NCBI GenBank assembly: GCA_963784995.1
Contig: CAWATZ010000003.1
Span: 1,426,001-1,490,000 of the forward strand
DNA from: CAWATZ01 sp963784995
Lineage (GTDB): Bacteria > Planctomycetota > Planctomycetia > Gemmatales > Gemmataceae
Length of the DNA stretch: 64,000 nucleotides
Reading direction: 5' to 3'
The notes under the pieces were generated by a model. That model had not been told where the DNA came from. It saw only the letters and a list, made by a program, of their open reading frames with translations, and ran no database searches. The position numbers and the translations under genes are program-made. Positions 29,657-39,348 of this stretch are shown in pieces; position 1 is the first letter of the stretch; each line of letters begins with the position of its first letter.

Positions 29657-31243
29657 TCACCGGTTCGGTTCTGTTTTTCCCTCCACGCTTTTCCGTTCCC
29701 TTAAATCATACCGCTTGCCGGCCTCGAGCGCTTCATAATCCGGCCGATCTTTCTGGATCGGCTTCTTGCGATCGTAGAAGTACACCTTTCCCCGGCCCAT
29801 GACCTCGCCCACGTGGCCGCGCACAATCAGGGCGGTCGTCTCATCGATGCCGATGCCCAGGTACTGCGGACAGCTCTTCATCAGCGCGGTCATGTCCTTG
29901 AACCGCTCGCGTTTGCCGAAGTGCTGGTCGATGGCCGCCCCCGGCAGGAAAGCAAAGCCGCGCTCGTACCCCTCGCAGGCGATCTCCAGGTTGCCGAACG
30001 GGCTGCCCCGGCACAGGTAATCTCCCTGGATGGTCGCCCCGGCGGAGCTGCCGCCGATCACCCCGCCCCGCTTGAGGACGTCGTGGAACAGCTCCAGCGC
30101 CCTGGTCCCCTCGTAGGCGTCCACAAACCGCCACTGCCGGCCGCCGCCAAACCAGATCCCGCCCGCCTTCTTCAGCAGCGCCAGGTTCTGCGGATCTTCC
30201 ACGAATTTGAGGTCCCGGCCGGGCAGGGTGATGACCTTCTTCGCCCCGGCCCGCTGAAGGAACGAGCCCTCGGTGAACGGCACCGGATCAGGTTGCGCCG
30301 TCGGCAGCACAATGATCAGGGCGTCCGGCCCCCCGGCGAGAGCAATGAATTTCTTCACCACCTCGGCCGGCAGACCGCCGCCGCCGACAATTACCAGCGA
30401 GCCGGCTGGCACCTCGGGCGCCGGCACTTCCCTGGGCGGGAACGGTTGGCCGGCCCGGGCGACCGCGCTGCGACGCAGCAGCGTCAGATCCTGGGCCGTT
30501 CGCGGTTTCAGCACGATGGTCCGCGCCTCGCGGGTCGGAGTCTTCGCCAGGAAGAAGGTCGCGGTGCCCTCCCCGAGGACGAGATCCCGGCCCTTGACCT
30601 GCAGCACCGCGTTCTCCGCCAGGCTCAGGCCGACCAGGCCGCTGGTGCGCTCCAGCGCAGCAGGCAGTCCTGCCTTGCTGTCGCTGGTCGGGACGGTGTC
30701 GCACAGCACGCCCGGCAACAGGTCGAGGCCCGGAACGCACTTCAACTCCTTGCCCGCGCCCTTCACAAACTCCCGGCACAGCAGGGCCGAGCCGCTGCCC
30801 TGGCCGGCGATCACCCCGCCACGCTGAAGCACGCCGTGCAGGTCTTTTTCAATTCCCGGCGTCTTCAGCTCCGCCAGGAGCCGATCCAGCGGGCCGTCGA
30901 TCCAGACCCCGGTTGCCTTGCGCAGGGACGCCTGCACCGCTTCCCCCGTTCCTTTGCCAGCTCCGAGTTTCACGCGAACCAGCCCGGATTTGCTGGCGGC
31001 CTCCAGCTGGGTGACGGGATTGTTTTTCGGGTCCGAGGACGCCCCGGCGACTTCCAGCAGCACCAGGTTCGCCTTGTCCTTGCCGGCCAGCTCCACAAAG
31101 CGCTCAAAGGCCACGGCCGGCGGCTGCGGGCCGCACAGGAGCAGCGTGCCATCAATCCCCGCCGGGCGGATGCGCTCCTCGGCCGGCGTCACTCCCAGCG
31201 CCAGGCCAAGCAACAGGACGGCTGTCCCAAGAACCCGCGTCAT
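29657..31243 (-). CDS. cyanophycinase-like S51 peptidase, secreted
   Basis: Protein of about 528 residues with a signal peptide (MTRVLGTAVLLLGLALGVTP) from the ATG at 31243, preceded by gaggtacagca. The C-terminal half is a cyanophycinase-type S51 peptidase: SLVIVGGGGLPAEVVKKFIA, the nucleophile motif GGVIGGSSAGATIQGDYL, and IDQHFGKRERFKDM with the family histidine. The N-terminal half looks like a second, degenerate copy, with GGVIAGQGSGSALLC at the place of the nucleophile elbow. Cyanophycinases cleave cyanophycin into beta-Asp-Arg; family members also act on other isopeptides. The substrate here is unknown. It ends RKSVEGKTEPNR at 29657. Confidence 0.82.
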   Translation of the reverse strand: MTRVLGTAVLLLGLALGVTPAEERIRPAGIDGTLLLCGPQPPAVAFERFVELAGKDKANLVLLEVAGASSDPKNNPVTQLEAASKSGLVRVKLGAGKGTGEAVQASLRKATGVWIDGPLDRLLAELKTPGIEKDLHGVLQRGGVIAGQGSGSALLCREFVKGAGKELKCVPGLDLLPGVLCDTVPTSDSKAGLPAALERTSGLVGLSLAENAVLQVKGRDLVLGEGTATFFLAKTPTREARTIVLKPRTAQDLTLLRRSAVARAGQPFPPREVPAPEVPAGSLVIVGGGGLPAEVVKKFIALAGGPDALIIVLPTAQPDPVPFTEGSFLQRAGAKKVITLPGRDLKFVEDPQNLALLKKAGGIWFGGGRQWRFVDAYEGTRALELFHDVLKRGGVIGGSSAGATIQGDYLCRGSPFGNLEIACEGYERGFAFLPGAAIDQHFGKRERFKDMTALMKSCPQYLGIGIDETTALIVRGHVGEVMGRGKVYFYDRKKPIQKDRPDYEALEAGKRYDLRERKSVEGKTEPNR

Positions 31244-31504
31244 TGCTGTACCTCGTTCGTTGCTTTCGTGGCACCCGACGGGCCGATGGCCCAGGCGGGC
31301 TGGGCTCATCTATTGTGAGAGCGATCGACTGCCCGTTGCAAGAGCAGTCCACGGAGCATCGTTGCTCTCGTCTCTCCGACTACAAGATTTAACACCGGCG
31401 GGGAGCAGAAGTTTTCCCTGAACCTTCCTGGTTGCGAGGGGCCTGGCGAATTGCTACAGTGTGGCTGGGGTTATCTGCCACCGTGACGATCCGGACACCA
31501 GGTC
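31244..31504. other. divergent spacer
   Basis: Gap between the leftward cyanophycinase-like gene and the rightward WD40 gene, so both promoters should lie here. I see no convincing -35/-10 pair, operator or hairpin. Confidence 0.4.
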
Positions 31505-32380
31505 ATGCTTGTCCTTCGTGCCAACGCTCTGCGATTGCACCGGATCGCCTTTGTCCCCAACACCAATCTCCTGGCGGCTGGAGGAGGCGGAGGGAACGTC
31601 TATCTGTGGGACCTGTCCACACAGAAATTGCGGCAGTCGATTCAACCGTTTCAATTCGGCACGGCCAATCTCCTCAGCACCACGCCCGATGGCCGGACCT
31701 TGCTCGTCGCTGGACCAGGCGAGGTGTTCCGCTGGGAGCATGCCGAGCAGAAGGCGACGAGACTTCTTTCGGAAGTGAACTGGCTCTGTTCGATCTCCCT
31801 GAACCCAGCCGGGGATCGCCTGGCAACTCGACAGATGGTCGTAGCCGGTCAGCCGCTGCGATGCTACTCCTTTCCCGAGGAGCATCTGCTCTGGGAAAAA
31901 CCGATGACTCGCTCCTTGTACCCGGCGCCGGTTCTGTTCTCTCCAGGCGGCGACGAGATGATTGTCGCCGACGGCAAGGACATTCACTTTTTCCGAACCG
32001 ACACGGGTCAGGTGAGCCGGCCTGGAATCCGGCTTCCTGTCTCCGTGACTCACCTGACTCTTTCTCCCGACGGCAACACGCTCGTTTGCTCGGCCCAAAT
32101 GCGGCTGATCATCTGGAGGCTCAATCCGCCGGGCGAATTGGCCACGCGGATCAACCGACCGAAGCACTTTCGGGCCAGCGCCTTCCATCCCAGCGGCCGC
32201 TTCCTGGCCACAGCGAGCAGCGATGGCAAGGTCCGTCTCTGGGACGCCCAAACCTGGCAGGAACTGCCGGGATTTACGTGGTCCATCGGCCCCCTCAAGG
32301 ACATCGCCTTCAGCCCGGACGGGATGCTCGGGGCCTGTTGCAGCGAGCGGGGCAAGATCGTGGTCTGGGACGTGGATTGA
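31505..32380 (+). CDS. WD40-repeat protein
   Basis: WD40 propeller protein of 291 residues, starting at the ATG at 31505 and ending VVWDVD at 32380. Blades include GGNVYLWDLS, LTLSPDGNTLVCSAQMRLII, FHPSGRFLATASSDGKVRLW and IAFSPDGMLGACCSERGKIV. Seven blades are plausible, forming one closed propeller. No signal peptide is visible from this start. The role is unknown: WD40 proteins are scaffolds, and none of the neighbours gives it a clear partner. Confidence 0.8.
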   Translation: MLVLRANALRLHRIAFVPNTNLLAAGGGGGNVYLWDLSTQKLRQSIQPFQFGTANLLSTTPDGRTLLVAGPGEVFRWEHAEQKATRLLSEVNWLCSISLNPAGDRLATRQMVVAGQPLRCYSFPEEHLLWEKPMTRSLYPAPVLFSPGGDEMIVADGKDIHFFRTDTGQVSRPGIRLPVSVTHLTLSPDGNTLVCSAQMRLIIWRLNPPGELATRINRPKHFRASAFHPSGRFLATASSDGKVRLWDAQTWQELPGFTWSIGPLKDIAFSPDGMLGACCSERGKIVVWDVD

Positions 32381-32433
32381 CTCTTTGGAAGAAGCATCGC
32401 CCACGGAATGAGCTGCTTTGGAAGGGCCACCCT

Positions 32434-33168
32434 TCACCGGTTCTCCTGTCCTCGCCCTCGGCCCCGTCCTCCGCGTCTGCTCCTGCTTTGTTGCGGAGTT
32501 GCCCTCCCTGTCGCATGCATCTGGCCTTGGGTTTGAGAGGGTGCCCGGAGAAGCGACAGGTCGGGTGGGCTGGAGATCGTGGCCACGGTAAGCTGGGCAA
32601 TCACGTCGCCCTCCTTCAGCAGCAGGTGGAACGGCCCGAGGTTGGCGATTTCCAGGATGATCTTGCCGCGCCAGCCTGAATTGATCGTTGGAGCCGTCAG
32701 GTGAACCATCAGGCCGGCCCGGGCTCGTGTGCTCTTGGCGTTGACGAACGAGATCAGCCGGGGGTTCGCCTCGGGCGTGCCTACCACTTCCTTGGTGGTC
32801 CAGAGGAGAAACCCAGCCGGTTTGACGATGACCATTGAGCCTCGACGACAGACGGGTTGAGCTGCGGCCGCCACAGGATCAGCAGCTTCCGCAGGGGGAG
32901 GGACAAGGTAGCGATTGCTGAATTCGCCGTAGTTGAACGTCCCCAGACCCAACTCCGGGCCGTGACCTCCAGCCTGCCTCTGGTTGGCCTCAAAAGCAGC
33001 CACGTCCCAGACGGAAGCTTCCTCAATCGAGTCCAGGTGCAGGTCGAGAGCCGTCTGATCGTACCCCGCATCGTCAGGAGGTTGTTCCGCCGCACTGCCA
33101 GGGTTACGATCCACAATCAAGTCCTGGCACTGGATCGCCCACTTGATGTCACGGTTGGACAGGAACAT
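32434..33168 (-). CDS. dCTP deaminase / dUTPase family protein
   Basis: Protein of 244 residues with the dCTP-deaminase/dUTPase fold. MFLSNRDIKWAIQCQ at the start and TALDLHLDS match the family N-terminus. The signature region is FVNAKSTRARAGLMVHLTAP, followed by TINSGWRGKIILEIANLGPF and LLKEGDVIAQLT, which form the trimer active site. Such enzymes supply dUMP or remove dUTP. The tail after PSQTQGQ is unusually Arg/Gly-rich (SRRGGRGRGRGQENR) and may be extra or affected by a shift. Its start overlaps the next gene by 20 bases. It is longer than a typical Dcd (about 190 residues), so the exact activity (deaminase or dUTPase) is uncertain. Confidence 0.75.
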   Translation of the reverse strand: MFLSNRDIKWAIQCQDLIVDRNPGSAAEQPPDDAGYDQTALDLHLDSIEEASVWDVAAFEANQRQAGGHGPELGLGTFNYGEFSNRYLVPPPAEAADPVAAAAQPVCRRGSMVIVKPAGFLLWTTKEVVGTPEANPRLISFVNAKSTRARAGLMVHLTAPTINSGWRGKIILEIANLGPFHLLLKEGDVIAQLTVATISSPPDLSLLRAPSQTQGQMHATGRATPQQSRSRRGGRGRGRGQENR

Positions 33169-33484
33169 GGGCGCGGGCCTCCTGAGGGTACTCGGTAACG
33201 GCTTCCTTTTTCACCCAAAGAACGTCAGCCAGCGGCAGGGAAACAAGGAGCGCAGTGTCGCTTTCCTGGATCACCCTGCCCAGCAAGAAACCGGGTTCCC
33301 ATTTGTCACGATCGGCGGGCTTGTGTGGCGGAAAATGCTTTCCCGGCGATGAGTAGAAGTAATTCGTCGGAGCCGCTCCAATGTGTTCCGTTCCATCGCT
33401 CTGGGTCACCCGAAAAACTTTCTCGCTCGGGAATCCACCCCGAGAAACCTTACAGCGGACGAGAATCAGTAATCCCCTGTCCAT
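33149..33484 (-). CDS. hypothetical protein
   Basis: Small protein of 111 residues (MDRGLLILVRCKVSRGGFPS and onward), from the ATG at 33484. It overlaps the dCTP-deaminase-like gene by 20 bases, so the two are probably an operon. The sequence is mixed alpha/beta (EKVFRVTQSDGTEHIGAAPT; LLVSLPLADVLWVKKEAVTE) with no motif I can name. There is no signal peptide. Confidence 0.55.
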   Translation of the reverse strand: MDRGLLILVRCKVSRGGFPSEKVFRVTQSDGTEHIGAAPTNYFYSSPGKHFPPHKPADRDKWEPGFLLGRVIQESDTALLVSLPLADVLWVKKEAVTEYPQEARAHVPVQP

Positions 33485-33685
33485 GCTCCACCCCTTTCAG
33501 GCAGTCCAGGTGAACCGGGCCTCACCCACGACACACTCTCAAAGCGTGCGCCTGGATACTATACTGTACTCCAGTTCAAAAAGAAAGGGTAAATTGAGTT
33601 CCGCCACAGCACCCTCTTCCTCCCGGCCTTCCGACGTGGTAGTGTGAAGCATCCCACCGACTGGTTCCTTCCGCGAGGCGTTGCC

Positions 33686-36600
33686 ATGCTCCGGATCGGC
33701 TTGCTCTGCCTGTTCTGCCTCCCCTCTCTCGCCCTGGCCCAGTCTCCGCCGCGCCGGTCGAGTTCAACCGCGACGTCCGCCCGGTCCTCTCCGACGCCTG
33801 CTTCGCCTGCCACGGTCCCGACAAGGCCCGCCGCAAGGCGGACCTGCGCCTGGATACCGAGGCCGGGGCCTTCGCCGACCTGGGCGGTCAACGGGTTCTC
33901 GTTCCAGGCAAGCCGGATCAGAGCGAGCTGTACCGCCGGATCACCGCCGCGGATGAATCCGAGCGCATGCCGCCGAAGAAGCACGGCGTCCGGCTGACTC
34001 GCGACCAGATTGACCTTCTGAGGCGCTGGATCGAGCAGGGGGCGAAATGGCAGCAGCACTGGGCCTTCCTGCCGCCGAAACGGCCCGAGCTGCCTGCGGT
34101 CAAGAACAGCGGCTGGGTGCGAAACCCGATTGACGCTTTCGTGCTGGCCCGGCTGGAGCGCGAGGGGCTGTCGCCCAGTCCGGAAGCGGATCGCGTCACC
34201 CTGTTGCGGCGCGTCACGCTTGACCTGACCGGGTTGCCGCCGACGCCGGAGGAGGTGGATGCGTTTCTCAAGGAAGCCGACGCTCAGCCGCAAGCGGCTT
34301 ATGAACGGGTCGTGGATCGCTTGCTGGCCTCGCCGCGCTACGCCGAGCGCATGGCGATTCGCTGGCTCAACGCCGCGCGCTACGCCGACACCAACGGCTA
34401 CCAGAGCGACGGCGAACGCATCATGTGGCGGTGGCGCGACTGGGTCATCAACGCCTACCAGCGCAACATGCCCTTCGACCAGTTCACCATCGAGCAGCTG
34501 GCCGGCGACCTGCTGCCGCAGCCGACGCTGGAGCAGAAGATCGCCACCGGCTTCAACCGCAATCACCGGGGCAACGCCGAGGGCGGCATCATTCCGGAAG
34601 AGTACGCGGTCGAGTACGTCGCGGACCGGGTCGAAACCACGGCCACGGTCTGGCTCGGCTTGACCATCGGCTGCGCCCGCTGCCATGACCACAAGTTCGA
34701 TCCGATCAAGCAGAAGGAGTATTACCAGCTGTTCGCCTTCTTCAACAACGTGCCGGAACACGGCCGGGCCATCAAGTACGGCAACTCGCCGCCGGTCATC
34801 AAGTCGCCCACGGTCGCACAGCAGAAGGAGCTGGGCCAGCTGGAGCAGCGCCTGGCCGAGGCCCGCCGACAGTTAGCCCTCGCTGGGGATATCGACCGGG
34901 CACAGCGGGAATGGGAAAAGGAACTGCTCCGCCAGGACCAACCGCTGCAGTGGTTCCCGGGTGAGCATCTGCAAGCAGCTTGCGCGGACGCGGCGGATGG
35001 ACAGGGTTTGGACCTGGATCGCGTTCCTCCGGTCGAGTTGGACCGGAAGATCGGCGACTTTGGCTTCTACCATCGCTTCTCGCTCAGTCTCTGGTTCCAG
35101 GCGGGCAAGAGCAGCGGCACCCTGCTTTCGCGCATGGTCGATACCGACCGGGGCGAGGGCTACGCCGTGCGGCTGGTCGATGGCAAGGTCCAGCTGAACC
35201 TGGTCAAGCGCTGGCTGGACGACAGCCTGCGCGTCGAAACGCGGCGGCAGCTGGACGTGGGCCAATGGCATCACGTCCTGGTCACCTACGACGGCTCGCG
35301 GGTGGCCCAGGGAGTGCGCATTTACATAAATGGCCAGGCCGAGCCGCTCAAGGTGCTGCTCGACGAGCTGAACCAGTCCTTCCGCACCGATCAGCCGGTC
35401 CGCATCGGAGCCGGCGGCGGACCGGAAAGCCGGTTTCACGGCCGGATCGCCCGGGTGCGGATCTACGCGGAGTGCCTGGGCGCGGACGAGGCGGTGACGC
35501 TCGCCGTGGCCGAGCCGATCACACTCCTGGCGAAGACGCCGGCAACGAAGCGCTCGGCGGCGCAGCTGGCCAAACTGCGCGCCTGCTTCCTGGATGGGTA
35601 CGCTCCGGAGACCGTCCGGCAGGGGCACCAGCAGGTCCGGCAGTTAACCCGGGAGCGGGAGAAGCGGATCGACAGCTTCCCGACCACGATGATCATGCAG
35701 GAACTGCCGGTCCCGAGGGATGCGTTTGTGCTGATCCGCGGCGAGTACGACAAGCACGGCGAGAAGGTGCAGCCGGGAGTGCCGGCAGCGCTGCCCCGGT
35801 TGAGCGGAGCGAAGCTCAATCGGCTGGCGCTGGCGCGATGGCTGGTCGATCCGCGTCATCCGCTGACGGCCCGGGTGGCGGTCAATCGCTTCTGGCAGAT
35901 GTACTTCGGCACGGGCCTGGTCAAGACGGTGGACGATTTCGGCTCGCAAGGCGAGCCGCCCAGCCATCCGGAACTGCTCGATTTCCTGGCCACCGAGTTT
36001 GTCCGCGGCGGCTGGAACGTCAAGGCACTGCAAAAGCTGATCGTCACCAGCAGTACCTATCGGCAATCCTCCAGGGTGAGCCGGGAGCTGCTCCAGAAAG
36101 ATCCCGAGAACCGGCTGCTGGCCCGGGGCCCGCGCTTCCGGCTGTCGGCGGAGATGATCCGCGACCAGGCCCTGTTTGTCAGCGGCTTGCTGGTGGAGAA
36201 GATCGGTGGACCATCGGCCCGGCCCTACCAGCCAGCCGGGCTGGCAAAGGAACTTGGGGCCGATCCGTACAAGCAGGACCAGGGCGAAAACCTCTACCGG
36301 CGCGGCCTGTACACCTTCTGGAAGCGCACCGTGGCGCCGCCGATGATGATCAACTTTGACGCTCCAGGCCGGGAAACGTGCCTGGTGCGCGAAACGCGGA
36401 CCAATACGCCGCTGCAAGCCCTGAACCTGCTCAACGACGTGACCTTTGTCGAGGCGGCCCGCAACCTGGCCCAGCGCGGTGCTGCGGTCGGCGAAGACGC
36501 CCCGGGACGAAGACCGGCTGACCCTGGCCTTCCGGCTGGTGCTGTCCCGCTCGCCGCGTCAGCCGGAGCTGGAGCTGCTGCGGCAATCCCTCAAGCACCA

Positions 36601-36757
36601 CCGGGAAGCCTACCGCAAAGACCCGAAGGCGGCACTGGCACTGCTCCAGGTCGGCGAATCGTCACGCGACCAACGGCTCGACCCCGGCGAGCTGGCGGCG
36701 TTCACCAACGTGGCGGGGGTGCTGCTGAACCTGGATGAGACCGTGACGAGGGAATGA
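33686..36757 (+). CDS. PSCyt1-DUF1549-LamG-DUF1553 secreted protein
   Basis: Planctomycete-specific secreted protein of about 1,020 residues. The ATG at 33686 (preceded by gaggcgttgcc) gives a signal peptide, MLRIGLLCLFCLPSLALAQS. A one-base shift at about 33750 leads into the PSCyt1 haem-like motif ACFACHGPDKARRKADLRLD. The DUF1549 part follows (PIDAFVLARLEREGLSPSPE; GLTIGCARCHDHKFDPI, a second CxxCH). A LamG-like domain lies at about 35040-35500 (LSLWFQAGKSSGTLLSRMVD; VGQWHHVLVTYDG). The DUF1553 part has ARVAVNRFWQMYFGTGLVKT and RETRTNTPLQALNLLND. A second shift at about 36490 (one extra G after CCCC) precedes EDRLTLAFRLVLSRSPRQPE; the true end is 36757. The usual DUF1501 neighbour is absent. 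Confidence 0.88.
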
Positions 36758-36763
36758 AATCCG

Positions 36764-36851
36764 AAAGGCGAGCGGCGCGGCGTCAGCCCGCCGGTAGCCC
36801 GCCGGTAACGACGCCCAATACCGGCGGGCTGACGCCGCGCCGCTCGCCTTT
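36764..36851. terminator. 33-base perfect inverted repeat between convergent genes
   Basis: Arms at 36764-36796 and 36819-36851 (aaggcgagcggcgcggcgtc against gacgccgcgccgctcgcctt) are exact reverse complements, loop 22 bases. It lies between the DUF1553 gene (+, end 36757) and the membrane protein gene (-, end 36912). A short T-run follows on each strand, so it could stop transcription from both sides. A sister copy is at 38364-38450, so it is also a dispersed repeat. Confidence 0.65.
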
Positions 36852-36911
36852 TGGCCAGGGCCTCTTACTGTCTTCCTGGGGGTCCTTGCCTGGGCATGGT
36901 CCGGGTGCGGA

Positions 36912-38332
36912 TCAGCTCCAGCCTGTCCGCGCACAGTCGTCCGGCCTGGGCTCCTTGGCTGCCGTCGAGAGGATCAGCCGGGTTTCCACCAGGAGCGGCA
37001 GGTTCTCACGTCCACCCCGTGGGAAGGTCAACTGGAAATCGACCCAGAACTCCTTTCGACCATCCGCGGTACTGGACAGAAGGACGCGCGACTTGGAAAG
37101 GTTGATCGTCGCCAGGCTGCGCGCGGGAGTCAGCAGCTTCCTTGCCTCCGTCAAGGCTGTTTCCTTGACACCAGGCACGCCCCAGAAGTTATCCTTGTCC
37201 GCCTGGAGCAGGCTGACCAGTGCGAACCAGCTCGCCACCGCGGGCCCAGTGGCCCGGAGCAGCAAGCCCGCTGGCTCGAGCTTTCGGGGCTTGCCGTCCG
37301 CGGAGACCGTCCGCAGGTAGGCCTCGTTGAGCTTGCCGTTGCGAACCAGCTCGAACCAATCCACCCCGGCCGTGACGGCGCTCCTCCTCACCGAAAGAAG
37401 GGCCTTGCCTTCCGGGGTAAACTCGATCGGAGGCTGATTGTCTCCGCTCCGGGAGAACGGGCCCGTGCCTACCGGCTTGACGTACCACTGCCGGCCCGGC
37501 TCCGCGGCGGAGCGGCTGTCCACGCCGCCGACCGTGACGTACAGGAGGAAGCGAGCCAGCGGCGTCTGAATCCGATAGGCCAAGCGGACCACGTAGCCGC
37601 CCTCCTCGTAACCCCAGCCATCGACCCCTTCCGACTCGATCTTGGCCTGGTCGCGGGCCAGCTGCAGCAGCCGGACGTATTCCGCATGGGTAAAACCGGA
37701 CAGGTATCCCGCGGAGTCGAAGTCCCCAGTCATGTTGTAACGGCCTTCCACCTCGTTGCGCAGGGCCGAGTGCTGGGAGAAGTTTGAATGCGGCGGCTTG
37801 TGGGTGAGGTAGAAGGCCTGCTCGAGATTGCCCTTGGTGATCTCCTTCAGCCAGGAACGGGCAAAGTGGTCGGCCTGCTGCTGGACCGCCAGGCCCGTGG
37901 CGGTGTAATAGGCGCCGTAACTGAGGCCGAAGAAGACGCTCAGCCAGACGCTCCAGCGCGTCAGTGGCAGGCCGGTCAGGGCCCCTTCGGAATTCTGGAT
38001 CTGGGAGCGGGCCATCCAGGCCAGCAGCAGACTGGCCAGAGGCAGGACCCAGGACCAGACCGGCAGCAGCAGGGTGCGCGCGAGGCCGCCGCCGCAATGC
38101 CGCCGCCGAGGACCACCAGACTGTACAGCACGGCCAGGCCAAAGCCGATCCCGGCCAGCAGCGAGATCGGGGGAGTTCCCTCGGTTGTCTCCACGGAGGG
38201 CATGGGCTCGGGCAGTCCGCCCCCGGGCGGCGGGGGCACAGCCGCGGTTACCGGGCCGGTGGCGACCGGGCTGGGCGCCGTGGTGCTCGGAGCGGCTGGA
38301 TCAGTCGCCGATGTCTCAGGTGCGTCAGCCAT
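36912..38332 (-). CDS. membrane protein with DUF4190-like helices
   Basis: Predicted membrane protein of about 470 residues. The N-terminal ~50 residues are Pro/Thr/Ala-rich (PETSATDPAAPSTTAPSP), then ISLLAGIGFGLAVLYSLVVL gives the first helix. A one-base shift near 38083 joins GGGIAA to LLLPVWSWVLPLASLLLAW, then MARSQIQNSEGALTGLPLTR, which resembles the DUF4190 signature, and a third helix, WLSVFFGLSYGAYYTA. The remaining ~330 residues (from TGLAVQQQADHFARSWL) are predicted outside the membrane and have no named domain. The start at 38332 (MADAPETS) is the only good one. Function unknown; it may sense or bind something at the membrane. Confidence 0.65.
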
Positions 38333-38363
38333 GAGTGCCTCGCGCTGCGGTCATTCGTTTTTC

Positions 38364-38450
38364 TCCCCACTGGCGAGCGGCGCGGCGTGAGCCCGCCGGT
38401 GATAGCTTCCGCTACCGGCGGGCTCACGCCGCGCCGCTCGCCAGTGGGGA
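38364..38450. repeat. 37-base perfect inverted repeat, sister of the 36.8-kb copy
   Basis: Arms at 38364-38400 and 38414-38450 are exact reverse complements (core ggcgagcggcgcggcgtgag). It lies just past the rpoZ stop, where it may end the tpiA-rpoZ transcript, although no T-run follows on the minus strand. It differs from the 36764 copy mainly at one base of the core and in the outer flanks. Confidence 0.8.
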
Positions 38451-38465
38451 GTGGGCGAGCTCTTT

Positions 38466-38744
38466 TCAATCGCCGTTGTTGGTCGCCTCGGGGATGAAGG
38501 TCCGCCGTTGCTGCTCGCCGGCCGCCAGGTTGCGCTGCTGGACCTGGTTGGTCGCCGGATCGAGGTAGATCTTGTCCTGCAGGATCTCCTGGACCACGAT
38601 GGCCAGCTTGTCGCTGGAACGCAGGTCCACCAGCGGTCGGGCACCCTGGTTCAGGGCGATCATGCGCTTCTGGATCAGCGTCGAGAGCTTGAAACGCCCT
38701 CCGACCTTGTTGACAATCGCTTCTTCTTTCAGTTCCTCAAGCAT
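38466..38744 (-). CDS. rpoZ: RNA polymerase omega subunit
   Basis: Omega subunit of RNA polymerase, 92 residues from the ATG at 38744 (gggggtgagcatg gives the Shine-Dalgarno). The family core is KVGGRFKLSTLIQKRMIALN then QGARPLVDLRSSDKLAIVVQ, followed by helices and a polar tail (RRTFIPEATNNGD). The start overlaps the end of gmk, the usual gmk-rpoZ arrangement. I preferred this ATG over one nine codons upstream, which lies inside gmk and lacks a site. Confidence 0.9.
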   Translation of the reverse strand: MLEELKEEAIVNKVGGRFKLSTLIQKRMIALNQGARPLVDLRSSDKLAIVVQEILQDKIYLDPATNQVQQRNLAAGEQQRRTFIPEATNNGD

Positions 38745-39348
38745 GCTCACCCCCTTGCAACTTCCGAACAATCAACTCACGCAGCTCGGCCACCGTCGTC
38801 TCGACCTGGTCAGCAACCAGGACGTGCTCGTATTCGTGCATCCGCTCCAGTTCGCGCCGGGCCGTCTCCAGCCGGCGGGCGATGGTCGCCTCGTCCTCCT
38901 GCCGCAGCAGCATCCGCCGGCGATACTCCTCAAACGACGGCGCCCGCAGAAACACCGAGATCGCCTCCGGGTACTTGTGCCGCACCTGGGCCGCGCCCTG
39001 AACGTCAATCACCATGATCACGCCAATCCCCCTGGCGCGATAGGGCTCCACTTCGCTTTTGGGAGTCCCGTAATACTGGCCGTGAACCTCGGCCGACTCG
39101 ACAAAGGCGCCGGCCTTCTCTTCGGCCTCGAACTTGTCGCGCGTCCAGAAGTAATAATCTTCACCGTCGCGCTCGCCTTTGCGCGGCTGGCGCGTCGTGA
39201 CCGAGATCGACCGGCGCAGCGGGATCTGATCCAGGCGCAGCAGCCGGTTGACCACCGTGGTTTTCCCGGACCCGGCGGGACCGGACAGGATGATCAACGG
39301 CCCTTGTGCCACGTACAATGCTCCTGCCCGTCTGAACCCCTCGCTCAC
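38737..39348 (-). CDS. gmk: guanylate kinase
   Basis: Guanylate kinase of 203 residues (GMP + ATP to GDP + ADP, cytoplasmic). P-loop: LIILSGPAGSGKTTVVNRLL. GMP-binding segment: RSISVTTRQPRKGERDGEDY, then FVESAEVHGQYYGTPKSEVE. Further motif: VIMVIDVQGAAQVRHKYPEA. The ATG at 39348 overlaps the yicC stop by 4 bases and the stop overlaps rpoZ, so it is translationally coupled on both sides. Confidence 0.95.
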   Translation of the reverse strand: MSEGFRRAGALYVAQGPLIILSGPAGSGKTTVVNRLLRLDQIPLRRSISVTTRQPRKGERDGEDYYFWTRDKFEAEEKAGAFVESAEVHGQYYGTPKSEVEPYRARGIGVIMVIDVQGAAQVRHKYPEAISVFLRAPSFEEYRRRMLLRQEDEATIARRLETARRELERMHEYEHVLVADQVETTVAELRELIVRKLQGGEHA

